DNA of 64,000 nucleotides from Pirellulales bacterium (GCA_033762255.1 JANRLT010000021.1:248001-312000), one strand, 5' to 3'. Positions 17,039 to 26,407 are shown, counted from the stretch's first letter. The notes: generated from the sequence alone by a model not told the origin. Translations and numbers: made by a program.

Positions 17039-17914
17039 ATGTTGAATTTACAGCGGACTCGACGGCAACGCACTTTGGCCCGCGCAGTGGGTGTTACCGG
17101 ACATGGCTATTGGACGGGCGAGAAAGTGCGAGTGGAGTTCCGTCCCGCGCCCGAATGCACGGGCATCGTCTTTGTGCGGGGGGACTTACCTCAGCCAGCG
17201 CGCATACCCGCGGTGGCCGCCGCCCGCATCGAAATTCCCCGGCGAACCGTGCTCGAGCATGGTCCCGCCCGCGTGGAAATGGTCGAACATGCCCTGGCCG
17301 CCCTGGCCGGCCTACAAATCGACAACTGCGAAATCTGGCTCGACCGCCAGGAACTACCCGGACTCGATGGTTCCAGCCAGGACTATGTCGATGCGCTCAC
17401 CTGGGCGGGAGTCTGCGCGCAGCAAGCCCCGCGGGCTCAATTGGTCATTTCTGAAGTCATTCGCCTGGGAGATGAGCAAAGCTGGATCGAGGCCCGCCCC
17501 GCCGCCGGTCCGGGGCTAAGTTTGCGCTATGTGCTGGATTATGGGCCGCGCGGACCCATTGGCCGGCAAATCAAACAAATCCAGCTTTGTCCCCGGATTT
17601 TTCGCGAGGAATTGGCCGCTTGCCGCACATTTTTATTGCGGGAAGAAGCGGAATGGCTGATGGCGCAGGGGCTGGGACGAAGGGCGACCTTGCGGGATTT
17701 GCTGGTTTTCGATACAGAAGGCCCTGTTGAAAACACCCTACGTTTTCCCGATGAGTGCGTCCGGCACAAATTATTGGATATGGTGGGGGACTTGGCCCTG
17801 GCCGGCTGCGACTTGGTGGGGCATGTGACGGCGCATCGCAGCGGACACCGGTTAAACGCCGAACTTGTGAGTCATTTGCTGGCGCGGCCGCCGGCTTTGC
17901 GGCGCAGCGCCTAA
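17039..17914 (+). CDS. lpxC: UDP-3-O-acyl-N-acetylglucosamine deacetylase
   Basis: LpxC catalyses the committed step of lipid A synthesis in the cytosol, removing the N-acetyl group. The 291 residues match the enzyme. Zinc ligands are in place: H84 in MVEHALAAL, and H243 and D247 in RHKLLDMVGDLAL. Other family marks are QRTLARAVGVTGHGYWTG near residue 10, LDRQELPGLDGSS and ACRTFLLREEAEWL. It is not fused to FabZ, and fabZ is not found between lpxC and lpxA as it often is. It supports an outer membrane with lipid A in this organism. lpxA follows after about 50 bases. Confidence 0.95.
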   Translation: MLNLQRTRRQRTLARAVGVTGHGYWTGEKVRVEFRPAPECTGIVFVRGDLPQPARIPAVAAARIEIPRRTVLEHGPARVEMVEHALAALAGLQIDNCEIWLDRQELPGLDGSSQDYVDALTWAGVCAQQAPRAQLVISEVIRLGDEQSWIEARPAAGPGLSLRYVLDYGPRGPIGRQIKQIQLCPRIFREELAACRTFLLREEAEWLMAQGLGRRATLRDLLVFDTEGPVENTLRFPDECVRHKLLDMVGDLALAGCDLVGHVTAHRSGHRLNAELVSHLLARPPALRRSA

Positions 17915-17967
17915 TTTTTTCCCGGTGAGACGCCGGTTCGGGCAGGATTTGTAAGGAATGGTTTTGC

Positions 17968-18774
17968 ATGGCAGTGACAATTGTCCAACCCGCTTATGTC
18001 GACCCCCGCGCGGAACTGGCGGACGAGGTCTGGGTGGGACCGTTTAGCGTGATTGGCCCCGACGTGCGAATCGGTCGCGGCACGCGCATCGAAAATAACG
18101 TCACCATCACCGGTCACGTGACCATCGGCGAGGAAAACCATATCTATCCCAATGTGGTCATCGGGGCCGAACCGCAAGACATCAGCTATCGCGGCTCACC
18201 CACGCGCGTCGAGATCGGCCATCAAAATATCATCCGCGAAGGGGTGACTATTAATCGCGCCACGGAAAAAGAAGAAGGACTGACTTCGCTGGGGGATCAC
18301 AATTTTTTGATGGCTTGCAGCCATGTCGCGCATGATTGCCGCGTGGGCAACCATGTGCTGCTGGCCAATGGCGCGCTCTTGGGGGGACATGTGCGGGTGC
18401 AGGATCACGCGTCGCTATCGGGCGCGGTGGCGGTGCACCATTATGCCACGATCGGCAGTTACGCGTTTATCGCCGGGCTCAGCCGGGTCCTGCATGATAT
18501 TCCCCCTTATATGCTCGCCGAAGGGCATCCCGCCCGACCCCGCTGCGTCAATATCGTGGCGTTGAAACGCAACAATTTTAGCGCCCGGGCCATTCACGCC
18601 CTGGCCGAACTTCACAAACTGATCTACCGCTCCAAAGTCGGTTTAGAACCCGCTCGCGAGTTGCTGCGGGCCGCCGATAATCTCCCTCCGGAAGTCCTCC
18701 GCGCCTTGCAATTCCTGGAAGAATCCCACGCCGGTCGGCATGGACGGGCCCAGGAAACCCGTCGGGCCGCCTAA
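17968..18774 (+). CDS. lpxA: Acyl-ACP--UDP-N-acetylglucosamine O-acyltransferase
   Basis: LpxA adds the first acyl chain to UDP-GlcNAc (or the amide equivalent) before LpxC acts. The 268 residues show a left-handed hexapeptide helix, with GPFSVIGPDVRIGRGTRI and TITGHVTIGEENHIYPNVVIG repeats. The catalytic His lies in SHVAHDCRVGN (H122). The C-terminal helical domain shows ARAIHALAELHKLIYRS. Reading with lpxC on one side and a GnnA-like oxidoreductase on the other suggests a lipid A unit; the latter raises the question whether the substrate is the diamino sugar. Confidence 0.95.
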   Translation: MAVTIVQPAYVDPRAELADEVWVGPFSVIGPDVRIGRGTRIENNVTITGHVTIGEENHIYPNVVIGAEPQDISYRGSPTRVEIGHQNIIREGVTINRATEKEEGLTSLGDHNFLMACSHVAHDCRVGNHVLLANGALLGGHVRVQDHASLSGAVAVHHYATIGSYAFIAGLSRVLHDIPPYMLAEGHPARPRCVNIVALKRNNFSARAIHALAELHKLIYRSKVGLEPARELLRAADNLPPEVLRALQFLEESHAGRHGRAQETRRAA

Positions 18775-18840
18775 TCATCAGACTAGCGGGCCACGATCCC
18801 CGCCGTTGACATTCACCCCTTTTTTCTAGGATTCCACCGT

Positions 18841-20013
18841 ATGCCGCTACGCCTGGGTATTATCGGGGCAGGTCATTTGGGAAAAATTCACGCCCGGATC
18901 GCCGCGGCGCGGCCCGACTTTCAGTTGGTGGGAGTGGCCGACCCCCGCGCGGGAGCGGCGGAGCAAATCGTGGCGGAAATTGACGCCTTGGCGGCAATTG
19001 ACGCCCAATCGGGGGAATTTCCCGTATCGGGGCCGTTTTTGGCACGCCGGGCGGTGGCTGATTATCGCGAATTGATCCCCCATATCGACGCCGCGATTGT
19101 GGCCGCCCCCACTTGCCTGCACTTTGGCATAGGGCGGGAACTGCTGCGGCGGGGCGTGCATGTGCTGATGGAAAAACCCCTGGCATCCAGCAGCGCCGAG
19201 GCGGATCATTTGGTCGCCTTGGCGCGCAAGCAGGGATTGGTGCTGCAGGTTGGACATATCGAACGTTTTAGCCCCGCTTATCAGGCGTTGCGCGGGGCGA
19301 TTTTTGCCCCCCGGTTGATCCAAGCCAGCCGTTATAGCGGATTTACCTTTCGCTCGCTGGATATTGGGGTGGTGTTGGATTTAATGGTGCATGACTTGGA
19401 TTTAGCGATGAATTTAGCCCGCTCTCCCGTGCAATCGGTCGAGGCCTGGGGAACCGCGGTCATGGGGGGCCAGGAAGACTTGGCCCACGCGCGGTTGCAG
19501 TTTGATAATGGTTGCGTGGCGCTCTTGCAGGCATCGCGGGTTAGCGACCTGCCGCGGCGAACAATGGAAGTCTGGAGCGCGGAAACGCGGGGCAGGATCG
19601 ACTTTGCCGACCGTAGCGGCGTGATCGCCCGCACCGACGGAAGGCTGCTCAAAGGCGAATTAGATTTGCTTTCGCTCACTCCTGCCGAACAAGCCCAGGT
19701 TAAGGAGCGAGTCTTTACGGATTATATCCATCTGGAACATTTGGACCCCGCCCCCTGCAATCCCCTGGCGGACGAGCAATTGGATTTCTTGGAATCCATT
19801 CGCGAAGGACGCGATCCCCAAGTCACGGGGGAACAAGGGCGGGATGTCGTGGCGGTCGCTGAACGTATTTTGAATAAAATTCGCTCCCACGAACGACAGC
19901 CGACGCCCTTGGTGGCGGAACCGCACAGCGGACAGCCTCCCGCGGTGGTCAAGCCACCCCACTGGTCGGCCCCCACCCTGCCCAAGCCGGGGGACTACCG
20001 CCGTTCGGCGTGA
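18841..20013 (+). CDS. Gfo/Idh/MocA oxidoreductase, GnnA-like, in lipid A cluster
   Basis: The 390-residue protein has an N-terminal Rossmann fold (LGIIGAGHLGKIHARIAA) and the family motif EKPLASSSAEADHL, then HIERFSPAYQALR. Members oxidise or reduce sugars with NAD(P). Those beside lpxA include GnnA of Acidithiobacillus and Leptospira, which oxidises UDP-GlcNAc at C3 before amination by GnnB. Here no aminotransferase follows: the next gene is on the opposite strand. The distance to lpxA is 66 bases. An alternative role in a different sugar pathway is possible. A Pro-rich C-terminal tail of about 40 residues is unusual for the family. Confidence 0.82.
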   Translation: MPLRLGIIGAGHLGKIHARIAAARPDFQLVGVADPRAGAAEQIVAEIDALAAIDAQSGEFPVSGPFLARRAVADYRELIPHIDAAIVAAPTCLHFGIGRELLRRGVHVLMEKPLASSSAEADHLVALARKQGLVLQVGHIERFSPAYQALRGAIFAPRLIQASRYSGFTFRSLDIGVVLDLMVHDLDLAMNLARSPVQSVEAWGTAVMGGQEDLAHARLQFDNGCVALLQASRVSDLPRRTMEVWSAETRGRIDFADRSGVIARTDGRLLKGELDLLSLTPAEQAQVKERVFTDYIHLEHLDPAPCNPLADEQLDFLESIREGRDPQVTGEQGRDVVAVAERILNKIRSHERQPTPLVAEPHSGQPPAVVKPPHWSAPTLPKPGDYRRSA

Positions 20014-20081
20014 TGCCGCGGGGGTAAAAGCGGCGGCAAGCGTATTGAGGATTAATAGTGCGTAGGGGGGGCAATCCGTCG

Positions 20082-21614
20082 TTATGACAGGTCGCGATCC
20101 TCAAACAGCAAGAGCGACACCAAGAGCGCCATGCCGCAATACAACAGCGTATATACCAGCGTTAATCCCAGATACTGTAACGGGACTTCCTGGCCCGCGG
20201 TAATGGCGGCGTGAATATTATAAGTCTCGAGCGTGGGAAAAATGGTCGCAAAAAAGCGCGCCGAAAATTCCACCAATTTATCCAGGTTGTAATCCGTCCC
20301 AATGCGCGAAGATTGCACCAATTGCGGCAGCAAATTTCCCAGCACATAAATTGTCAACGTGATAATCATGTTGACCAGCATCGACAAACGGGTGGAGATC
20401 GCCACGGAGATGGACGTCAGGCACATGATCTGCATCAGGGTCAACGCCAGCCCGGGCAATATCGTGCGAATTTCCTCGTAGCCCTGTTGCCAGGACACAT
20501 TTAGTTGCGATGACTCGCGCGAATCATAGACCATCTTGAACGGAATACAGCCAATAAAAAACAGACTGCCGATCAAAAACAAAATCATCACCGGAAACAA
20601 CACGCCGAAATATTTTCCCACGACAAATTCCAACCGGCTGATCGGCTTGCTCAGCACGGTTAGCGCGGTCCGCCCGTCAATCTCATCGGCGATGGTGTTG
20701 CTGGCCGTCCAAATCGCCACCAACAGGGAAAAGACCGTCAGCACGGTCAGCACGTTTTCTTTATATCCTTTGATATCCTCCCCAAAGGTGTAAAGCGGAA
20801 TAACCAATTGGATAAAAATAAACGCCAGGATCAAGCACAGCACAATTCCATAAATCGGCTGATAAATCGCCTCTTTCATGGTGGTGTTGGCGACCGCCGA
20901 AATCCGGGGGAACAACCAACTGAATAAAAAGTACGCCAGCACCCCGCTGATTAACACGAGGGCCGTCGCGGGAATCGCCGCCACCTGCGGATGCTCGGCC
21001 GTGGCGACCAGGCGGACTTCCACCGGGTTATCCAGATTCGTGTTATTTGTCAGATAAAATTTTACCTGTTCGCCGGTAAAGTAATATCGCTGTTTGCCGG
21101 AACGCTTCCATGTGTAGGTTTGCTTGGGATCTATAATCGTGCGCGGCTGAAAGGGGCTAAAGGCCGGATCGCCCGGCAGCACCAGCATCAGCTCGGCGTT
21201 ATGCAGCGGCGTCACATGAACTTCGGCGATTTCCACCGGACTGGCGTCAAATACGACCGCGCGGTTCTTTTCCGACGGTTTTAAGGGGACTGTTTGTGTT
21301 AAATTATCGTTGGCCAGCACGCGGGAAAGCGATGTGGCCATCGTCCCTACATTGAGTTGCTTGGACTCAAATGTGATCGCCGCCACCAGCACCATCAACG
21401 CATAGACTGAAATCACCGCCGCCGTGGCAAAAATGGGCAATAGCACCCCTTCGGTCGCGGTGTCCCACAGCCAGCGGCCGACCGCTGGACTGGCCAGGCG
21501 GGCCACTCCCCACAGTAAGAGCAAAATCATCAACCCGGCCAAGATGCCCATGGCAAACAGCCACGAAGGTGTGAGCCAGATAAACCGATCCGCCAGGAGT
21601 AACGCGCTGCTCAT
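20082..21614 (-). CDS. ABC-2 type membrane permease subunit
   Basis: The 510-residue protein has several hydrophobic segments: at the N-terminus (FAMGILAGLMILLLLW), near residue 50, around residue 225 and a block of about five in the C-terminal half. Between the first ones lies a large soluble part of roughly 150 residues, probably extracytoplasmic. The middle holds DEIDGRTALTVLSKPISRLEFVVGKYFGVLF, a hallmark of ABC-2 permeases (the NosY/GldF type). No ATPase is next to it. The start at 21614 and the downstream end are clean. What it exports is unknown; it is followed upstream by acylphosphatase on the same strand with only 27 bases between. Confidence 0.8.
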   Translation of the reverse strand: MSSALLLADRFIWLTPSWLFAMGILAGLMILLLLWGVARLASPAVGRWLWDTATEGVLLPIFATAAVISVYALMVLVAAITFESKQLNVGTMATSLSRVLANDNLTQTVPLKPSEKNRAVVFDASPVEIAEVHVTPLHNAELMLVLPGDPAFSPFQPRTIIDPKQTYTWKRSGKQRYYFTGEQVKFYLTNNTNLDNPVEVRLVATAEHPQVAAIPATALVLISGVLAYFLFSWLFPRISAVANTTMKEAIYQPIYGIVLCLILAFIFIQLVIPLYTFGEDIKGYKENVLTVLTVFSLLVAIWTASNTIADEIDGRTALTVLSKPISRLEFVVGKYFGVLFPVMILFLIGSLFFIGCIPFKMVYDSRESSQLNVSWQQGYEEIRTILPGLALTLMQIMCLTSISVAISTRLSMLVNMIITLTIYVLGNLLPQLVQSSRIGTDYNLDKLVEFSARFFATIFPTLETYNIHAAITAGQEVPLQYLGLTLVYTLLYCGMALLVSLLLFEDRDLS

Positions 21615-21641
21615 GCCAAGTGCCCAAATGTTAAGTAAATC

Positions 21642-21911
21642 TTAATAGCAAATGTCAAAATCGGCGAATTCACCCGTGGCCGCGCCGGGTTGCTCGTCCA
21701 CCGAGTGGATACCGCCCCCCCAACATCGCCGTATGGCCGCCAAAAATCCCGCTAGCTCCACTTCGGCTCCTTCCACAACCACGCGCACTCCACCCGAGGG
21801 AAGGTTTTCCACGGTTCCACCCACGGCAAAATCACGGGCTAGTTCCCGCGTCGTGGCGCGAAATCCGACACCCTGCACCCGTCCGGTAAATCGCCAAATT
21901 CGCCGCTGCAT
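21642..21911 (-). CDS. acyP: Acylphosphatase
   Basis: This enzyme of 89 residues hydrolyses acyl phosphates. The active-site loop GRVQGVGFRATTRELA (catalytic Arg in GFR) and the asparagine in GTVENLPSGGVRVVVEG are present, as is the C-terminal FADFDI. It is encoded 27 bases upstream of the ABC-2 permease gene on the same strand, so they may be co-transcribed without an obvious functional tie. Confidence 0.93.
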   Translation of the reverse strand: MQRRIWRFTGRVQGVGFRATTRELARDFAVGGTVENLPSGGVRVVVEGAEVELAGFLAAIRRCWGGGIHSVDEQPGAATGEFADFDICY

Positions 21912-22095
21912 CCGCGCTTTGCAACCCTGGTGATGGTGTGTCGGCCCACACAGACAACCGGGGACAAGGGTTGCCTACTTATTCGCCTGCGTGCCGTGCA
22001 ATTCAGTATAACGGCAATTGATGGCTTCTTCTAGCAGCGCCGCCCCGCGCAACAAGGGGCCCGTTCCCGTTGAATCTGTATTCTTTGCCGGATTT

Positions 22096-23340
22096 TTAGC
22101 TATTCCATTCCGTGGCAAAGCTCGCCAACGGGCCTACGGCGCAAACGGTTCCGCTGACCAGCGGGTAATCCCGCAAAATGGCATTGCAGTCCGCCACCGT
22201 GACGCCGCGAATGGACGCCAGGTCGTCCCGCACGCTGCGATATTCCCGCCGGTACAGCCAATTGTTGCCAATGGCAAATAACCGTCCGCGGGGGCGTTCG
22301 CTCCCCAGCACCACCCGCGCGGCCAATTTGCTTTGGGCCAGGGATAATTCCGTCTGACTAACGCCATCTCGCCGCGCTTGCTGATAAATTTGCCGAATAA
22401 CCTGCAGATTATCAGCGGTGGCTTCGGGCTGACAGCAAAGATAGGTAAAAAACGTTCCCGCGTCTTCGTAGCCGTAATAATGCAGGCTGGCGTGTTCGGC
22501 TTTGCCCGTTTCGATAAGTTCCCAGTAAATGCGACTGCCGGAATCATCTCCCACGATCATGCTTAGCAATTTGGCCGCGAATCGCCGGGGATCCTTGCCA
22601 TGGGGAGCGGCGGCCATGGCCAAGAGATACTCTTGAGTCGCGCTTTCCTTGTGCAGGCAGTTGACGTTGTTTTGGTACAGGGGAGTGGAAAACCCCCGCT
22701 CCGCGGGGCCGGGTTGCCAATCACCGCAAATTTGGTTGGCGGTGTTTACCAGTTGGTCAAAGTCGACCTTGCCCGCCACAGCCAGCGTGATATTTGCGGG
22801 CTGATAGCGGCGCCGACAATAATCCCGCATTTGTTCCACGCTAATGCCGCTGACCGACGCGGTCGTTCCCAGCACACTGCGGGCCAGGGGATGCCCGCCA
22901 AAAAATAGCGCCCGGCATTTGTCATCCGCGCCAAAGGGGGGCTGGTCGTCATACATGGCGATCTCTTCGAGGATCACATTTTTTTCGCTGTCAAAATCCT
23001 CCTCGCGCAGCGCGGGACGCAACAAATCCCCCAATAGCGCGACGGTCCGCGCTTGAAATTCCGGCAATATATTGGCGTGATAAACAGTCGCCTCTTCGCT
23101 GGTGTAGGCGTTGTAGTCGGCCCCCATCTCGTCAAATTCCAGATTGACTTCCGCCGCGCTGCGACGCTGCGAACCTTTAAAAATCATGTGCTCCAGGAAA
23201 TGGCTCACCCCCGCTTCGGCATCTTCCTCGTCCCGTGCCCCCGTCCGCACAAAAAAGCCCAAGGCCTGGGTATGCGCCTGGGGATTGCTTTCAGCAATGA
23301 TGGTTAACCCGTTGTCCAGCCGTGTTTGCAAAAATTCCAT
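22096..23340 (-). CDS. M16 zinc peptidase, catalytic subunit
   Basis: This M16B peptidase of about 414 residues carries the inverted zinc motif HFLEH (H47, E50, H51) and a downstream ILEEIAMYDD that supplies the third ligand. Such enzymes degrade peptides, as in the processing peptidase and PqqL groups. The C-terminal half lacks the usual R-x-Y pair (the segment reads IETGKAEHASL), so it probably needs a partner. The upstream gene supplies it. ATG 23340 is taken because the domain starts directly; an in-frame ATG at 23382 adds 14 residues. The inactive partner is first in the operon, 100 bases upstream. Confidence 0.9.
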   Translation of the reverse strand: MEFLQTRLDNGLTIIAESNPQAHTQALGFFVRTGARDEEDAEAGVSHFLEHMIFKGSQRRSAAEVNLEFDEMGADYNAYTSEEATVYHANILPEFQARTVALLGDLLRPALREEDFDSEKNVILEEIAMYDDQPPFGADDKCRALFFGGHPLARSVLGTTASVSGISVEQMRDYCRRRYQPANITLAVAGKVDFDQLVNTANQICGDWQPGPAERGFSTPLYQNNVNCLHKESATQEYLLAMAAAPHGKDPRRFAAKLLSMIVGDDSGSRIYWELIETGKAEHASLHYYGYEDAGTFFTYLCCQPEATADNLQVIRQIYQQARRDGVSQTELSLAQSKLAARVVLGSERPRGRLFAIGNNWLYRREYRSVRDDLASIRGVTVADCNAILRDYPLVSGTVCAVGPLASFATEWNS

Positions 23341-23439
23341 GTTGTTGTCAAAAAATGAAATGCGAATGCGATTATTTGTCAAAAACCAATAGGTGCGTCA
23401 CTTGTCGGTTACAAACTCCTGGGTTCGCAAATTCCACGG

Positions 23440-24675
23440 TTACTCCGCAACTTGCAGTTCCCGCGGGCCAATGGTCACCACGGTAAAGTCCCGGGGAGGT
23501 TGGCGGCGCAGGTAGGCGTTGATGCTCTCGACGCTGAGTTCATCGACCTTTTGGCCAATCTCCGCCAAAGTGCGCACCCGCCCCAGGTGGTACCATTCGC
23601 GGGCGATCGCCCCCGCGCGGGCGGAACTAGACTCTTGCTGCATGATCAGGCCGCTTTTGACCCTGGCTTTTAAACGGTTCAGTTCGCTTTCCTCGATTCC
23701 CAACGGCAGCCGTTTTAGCTCCCCCAGGGTCACGTCTAGTGTCTCTTGCGCCCGATCGGCCGAAGTCCCCGCATAGCATATCACGCTGGCCAGATCTTTA
23801 TGCGTGTGATAACTGGCATACACCGAATAACATAGATTGCGTTTTTCCCGGACTTCGGTAAATAACCGGGAACTCATCCCCCCGCTAAGGACACCCACTC
23901 CCCCCGAAGCCTGAAAGTAGTCCGGATGATTGAACGGAACGGATTCATACGCGATGCCAATTTGAATTTGCGCGGACTCGTGGGGCAAATGCGACAGCTT
24001 TGCGCCCCGGGCACCGCGGGGCACTTTCGCCGGCGGAACAGGCCGCCAATCGCCAAACAACCGCGTCACCTGGTCCAATACGCGCGGCCAGTCTAGCTTG
24101 CCCGCGATGGCCAAAATGCTATCCGCGGGCTGAATCAACCGTTGATAATGCGACAGGCATTGCTGGATCGTGGCCCGTTCGATCGCCGCTGCTTCCCCTT
24201 CGCTGGGGCGGCCCCAGGGATCGGGATAATGCTGCCGTCGCAGGTGCTGCATGACTTTATGCGCGGGATCATCCTCAATCGCCAACAATTCCTGCAGCAC
24301 CACCTGTTGGGCCGCGGCAAAATCCTTTTCCGGCATGTGTGGCCGCAGCAGCAAATCGGCGTAAATTTCCAGCGTGGCGGGAAGATTCTCGGCCACGGTC
24401 GCCGCGCCAAAGCTCATATGCGATGATGAAACCCCCTCCCCCCGCTGCACCCCCAGATTCTCGAGCGCGGATAAGAACTCGCGGCTATCCCGCTCCCCCG
24501 CGCCGCGTAACATCAGGTCACAAGTTAGTGCGCTTAGGCCTTGGCCGTCTGCCGGCTCATAAATGGTTCCAGCGGGAATTTGCCAAGAAAAAGCCACCGA
24601 TTCCAGGCCAGGCATCTCCTCGGCGACAATTACCAACCCATTTGTCAGGGTGTGTTGAAAAAACTTTTGCGGCAA
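23440..24675 (-). CDS. M16 peptidase partner subunit without the zinc motif
   Basis: This 411-residue protein has both M16 halves but has lost the metal site. Aligned on GVSHFLEHMIFKG of the next gene it reads GLSALTCDLMLRG, so His, Glu and His have become A49, C52 and D53. The C-terminal half retains the substrate-binding segment EVREKRNLCYSVYASYH, with the R and Y that the catalytic neighbour lacks. In characterised heterosubunit M16B enzymes one subunit carries HxxEH and the other the R/Y pair, which fits this pair exactly. It is the first gene of the two. Confidence 0.9.
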   Translation of the reverse strand: MPQKFFQHTLTNGLVIVAEEMPGLESVAFSWQIPAGTIYEPADGQGLSALTCDLMLRGAGERDSREFLSALENLGVQRGEGVSSSHMSFGAATVAENLPATLEIYADLLLRPHMPEKDFAAAQQVVLQELLAIEDDPAHKVMQHLRRQHYPDPWGRPSEGEAAAIERATIQQCLSHYQRLIQPADSILAIAGKLDWPRVLDQVTRLFGDWRPVPPAKVPRGARGAKLSHLPHESAQIQIGIAYESVPFNHPDYFQASGGVGVLSGGMSSRLFTEVREKRNLCYSVYASYHTHKDLASVICYAGTSADRAQETLDVTLGELKRLPLGIEESELNRLKARVKSGLIMQQESSSARAGAIAREWYHLGRVRTLAEIGQKVDELSVESINAYLRRQPPRDFTVVTIGPRELQVAE

Positions 24676-24858
24676 CGGGACCTCGAAAAAGAGGGGCTAA
24701 CGGGAATATTGTGTCATTCACAATCGCGAAAACCGGGCTTTTGTAGCCATCCCCGGTCGCTCAGGAAATTATAGACATTTCTGGCCAACTCTCGCAGTGG
24801 GTGGGGCCAAGAGGGGGAATTTTTCCCCAGAGAGGCCGTTATTTGCCAATGCACGCCG

Positions 24859-25452
24859 TTACTGGGAATTTCGCTCAATCACTTTGTAAACCGTGCGAAT
24901 CTTTCTAAATCCAAGCCGCCGATAGAGTTGCAACGCGCGTTCATTACGCGATGTCACCTCGAGCGCCGCTCGGGTAATCCCTGCATGCAAAAAACCAGCA
25001 AAGGCCTGAAAAAGCAGGGCGGTCCCTAATCCTTGTTGGCGGAACATGGGCAAGATACCCACGTTTTGAATGCCCCCCATGCGCTCGTGATCGACGATCC
25101 CTTGAATCGTGCCAACCAAGGTAGGCTGGCGAGAGGAACTGGCGGGGGGATTTTGGACGAGGAGCCACGTTGCCTGGGGCATAAACCCGGGCTTGCGGGC
25201 GATTTCCCGCATTAAACGAAGGCAGCCTTCGTAATCACGCAAGCAGGCAAAAACCTGAGAGTCAATTTCCTGGTGAAAACTAAGAAATTTGGCCTGAGCG
25301 TGTTGCTCGAGCGTGGTTTGATGCCAGGGAACAAAACGAAAACCCGCAGGTAGGGGATTTGCCAGCAACCCCCGGCCCCGGAGATCAAGCTCCATCCGGT
25401 AGCGTTTGTAGTAGTTAAGCGGGAGGCGCGCTGTGGCGGAAATTCGGGTCAT
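24859..25452 (-). CDS. GNAT-family acetyltransferase
   Basis: The product of about 197 residues ends in a GNAT acetyl-CoA fold: GGIQNVGILPMFRQQGLGTALLFQAF (the RxxGxG/A loop) and ALEVTSRNERALQLYRRLGFRKIRTVYK, which is the typical closing part. The N-terminal half is an unfamiliar module with a polar region (FVPWHQTTLEQHAQAKFLSFHQEIDSQVFACL). ATG 25452 has GGGGAGAGGGA in front and is preferred over the ATG at 25578. The acceptor is unknown. It stands alone. Confidence 0.85.
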   Translation of the reverse strand: MTRISATARLPLNYYKRYRMELDLRGRGLLANPLPAGFRFVPWHQTTLEQHAQAKFLSFHQEIDSQVFACLRDYEGCLRLMREIARKPGFMPQATWLLVQNPPASSSRQPTLVGTIQGIVDHERMGGIQNVGILPMFRQQGLGTALLFQAFAGFLHAGITRAALEVTSRNERALQLYRRLGFRKIRTVYKVIERNSQ

Positions 25453-25914
25453 TCCCTCTCCCCCTGGATATCCGGTCTTTCCAGCTAGCAAGAAAACAAT
25501 CAACCTAATGGTAACCCCCAAAGAGACCCAGGTCAAATAAATAGGTAGTAAGTTTTGTGACAACGGCGAGATGCTCACATACTTGATATCTTCCAGGATT
25601 TTTATAGCTATTACAAATCAATGAGATGTAAATCAACTCGCAGTAATTGAAAGGACCTTGATCGATCGTTCCGCTTTGCATGGTTTATGTTCGAGAGACG
25701 ATTTCAGGCAGCTAGCGTAAATGCAACCAGGTGATGGTTTTAATGACTTTGCCGATTATGGTGATTTTCTCGATTTTTCGGCCTTGGGCAGACGATAGGC
25801 ACTCTTAGGCCCTGAGTTGGGTGAGATATTCGCAAAACGAGAGGCCTTGGATACACACATTGTTTTTTAGCTTTGGCGATTTCTTTGATCGCAGTCTTGT
25901 CCGGGGGGACTACC
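25453..25914. other. Intergenic region between acetyltransferase and Cys-rich lipoprotein genes
   Basis: About 460 bases separate two divergent genes. It is AT-rich near 25580-25640. No tRNA, palindrome or convincing open frame was found. Confidence 0.4.
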
Positions 25915-26334
25915 ATGCGGCAACTTTGTTGGGTAGCGGCGGGAATTTTATTTTTATCCTTGGCGACGGGTTGCGCGTGCCATCGCGGCGGGGAACTGGA
26001 CTGCTTTTTTAACGGCTGCTGCCATGGTCCGGGCTGCAGCGAGAAATATCATGGCTGCGATTGCGGCGAAGCTTATTATGGCGATTGGCACAGCCATCCC
26101 CCGCAAGGAAACCCCTGCGATTGCTACGGCAACTACACGGGCCACAGTGGTTGCACGGATTGCAAACACTTGAATTCGCACCGGCACGAGGAACACCTGA
26201 TCGCCAAGCTCAAGGGACATTGCCACGGCGGTTGCGGCGACTCGTGCGGATGCAGCTCTAGTGGTGGTTGCGGCTGTGACACGGGAAGTTCATGCGGCGG
26301 TGATTGCGGAGCGAACTGCGGCTGCGGGCATTAA
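25915..26334 (+). CDS. Cysteine/histidine-rich lipoprotein
   Basis: The product of about 139 residues starts MRQLCWVAAGILFLSLATGC, a lipoprotein signal with LATGC as lipobox. The mature part is exceptionally rich in Cys, His and Gly: pieces such as GPGCSEKYHGCDCGEAYYGDW, HSGCTDCKHLNSHRHEEH and CGGDCGANCGCGH at the C-terminus. It looks like a metal-binding or disulphide-knotted surface protein. No standard metallothionein or known family is recognised. ATG 25915 is preferred because GGGGGGACTACC precedes it and the signal peptide begins there. Lone gene. Confidence 0.72.
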   Translation: MRQLCWVAAGILFLSLATGCACHRGGELDCFFNGCCHGPGCSEKYHGCDCGEAYYGDWHSHPPQGNPCDCYGNYTGHSGCTDCKHLNSHRHEEHLIAKLKGHCHGGCGDSCGCSSSGGCGCDTGSSCGGDCGANCGCGH

Positions 26335-26407
26335 GGTGCCCAGCATAATCCGTATGATAAATACGTAGGCTGTGTCTGACAGCTTGCTAACGGCGTTTGA
26401 TTCTTTG

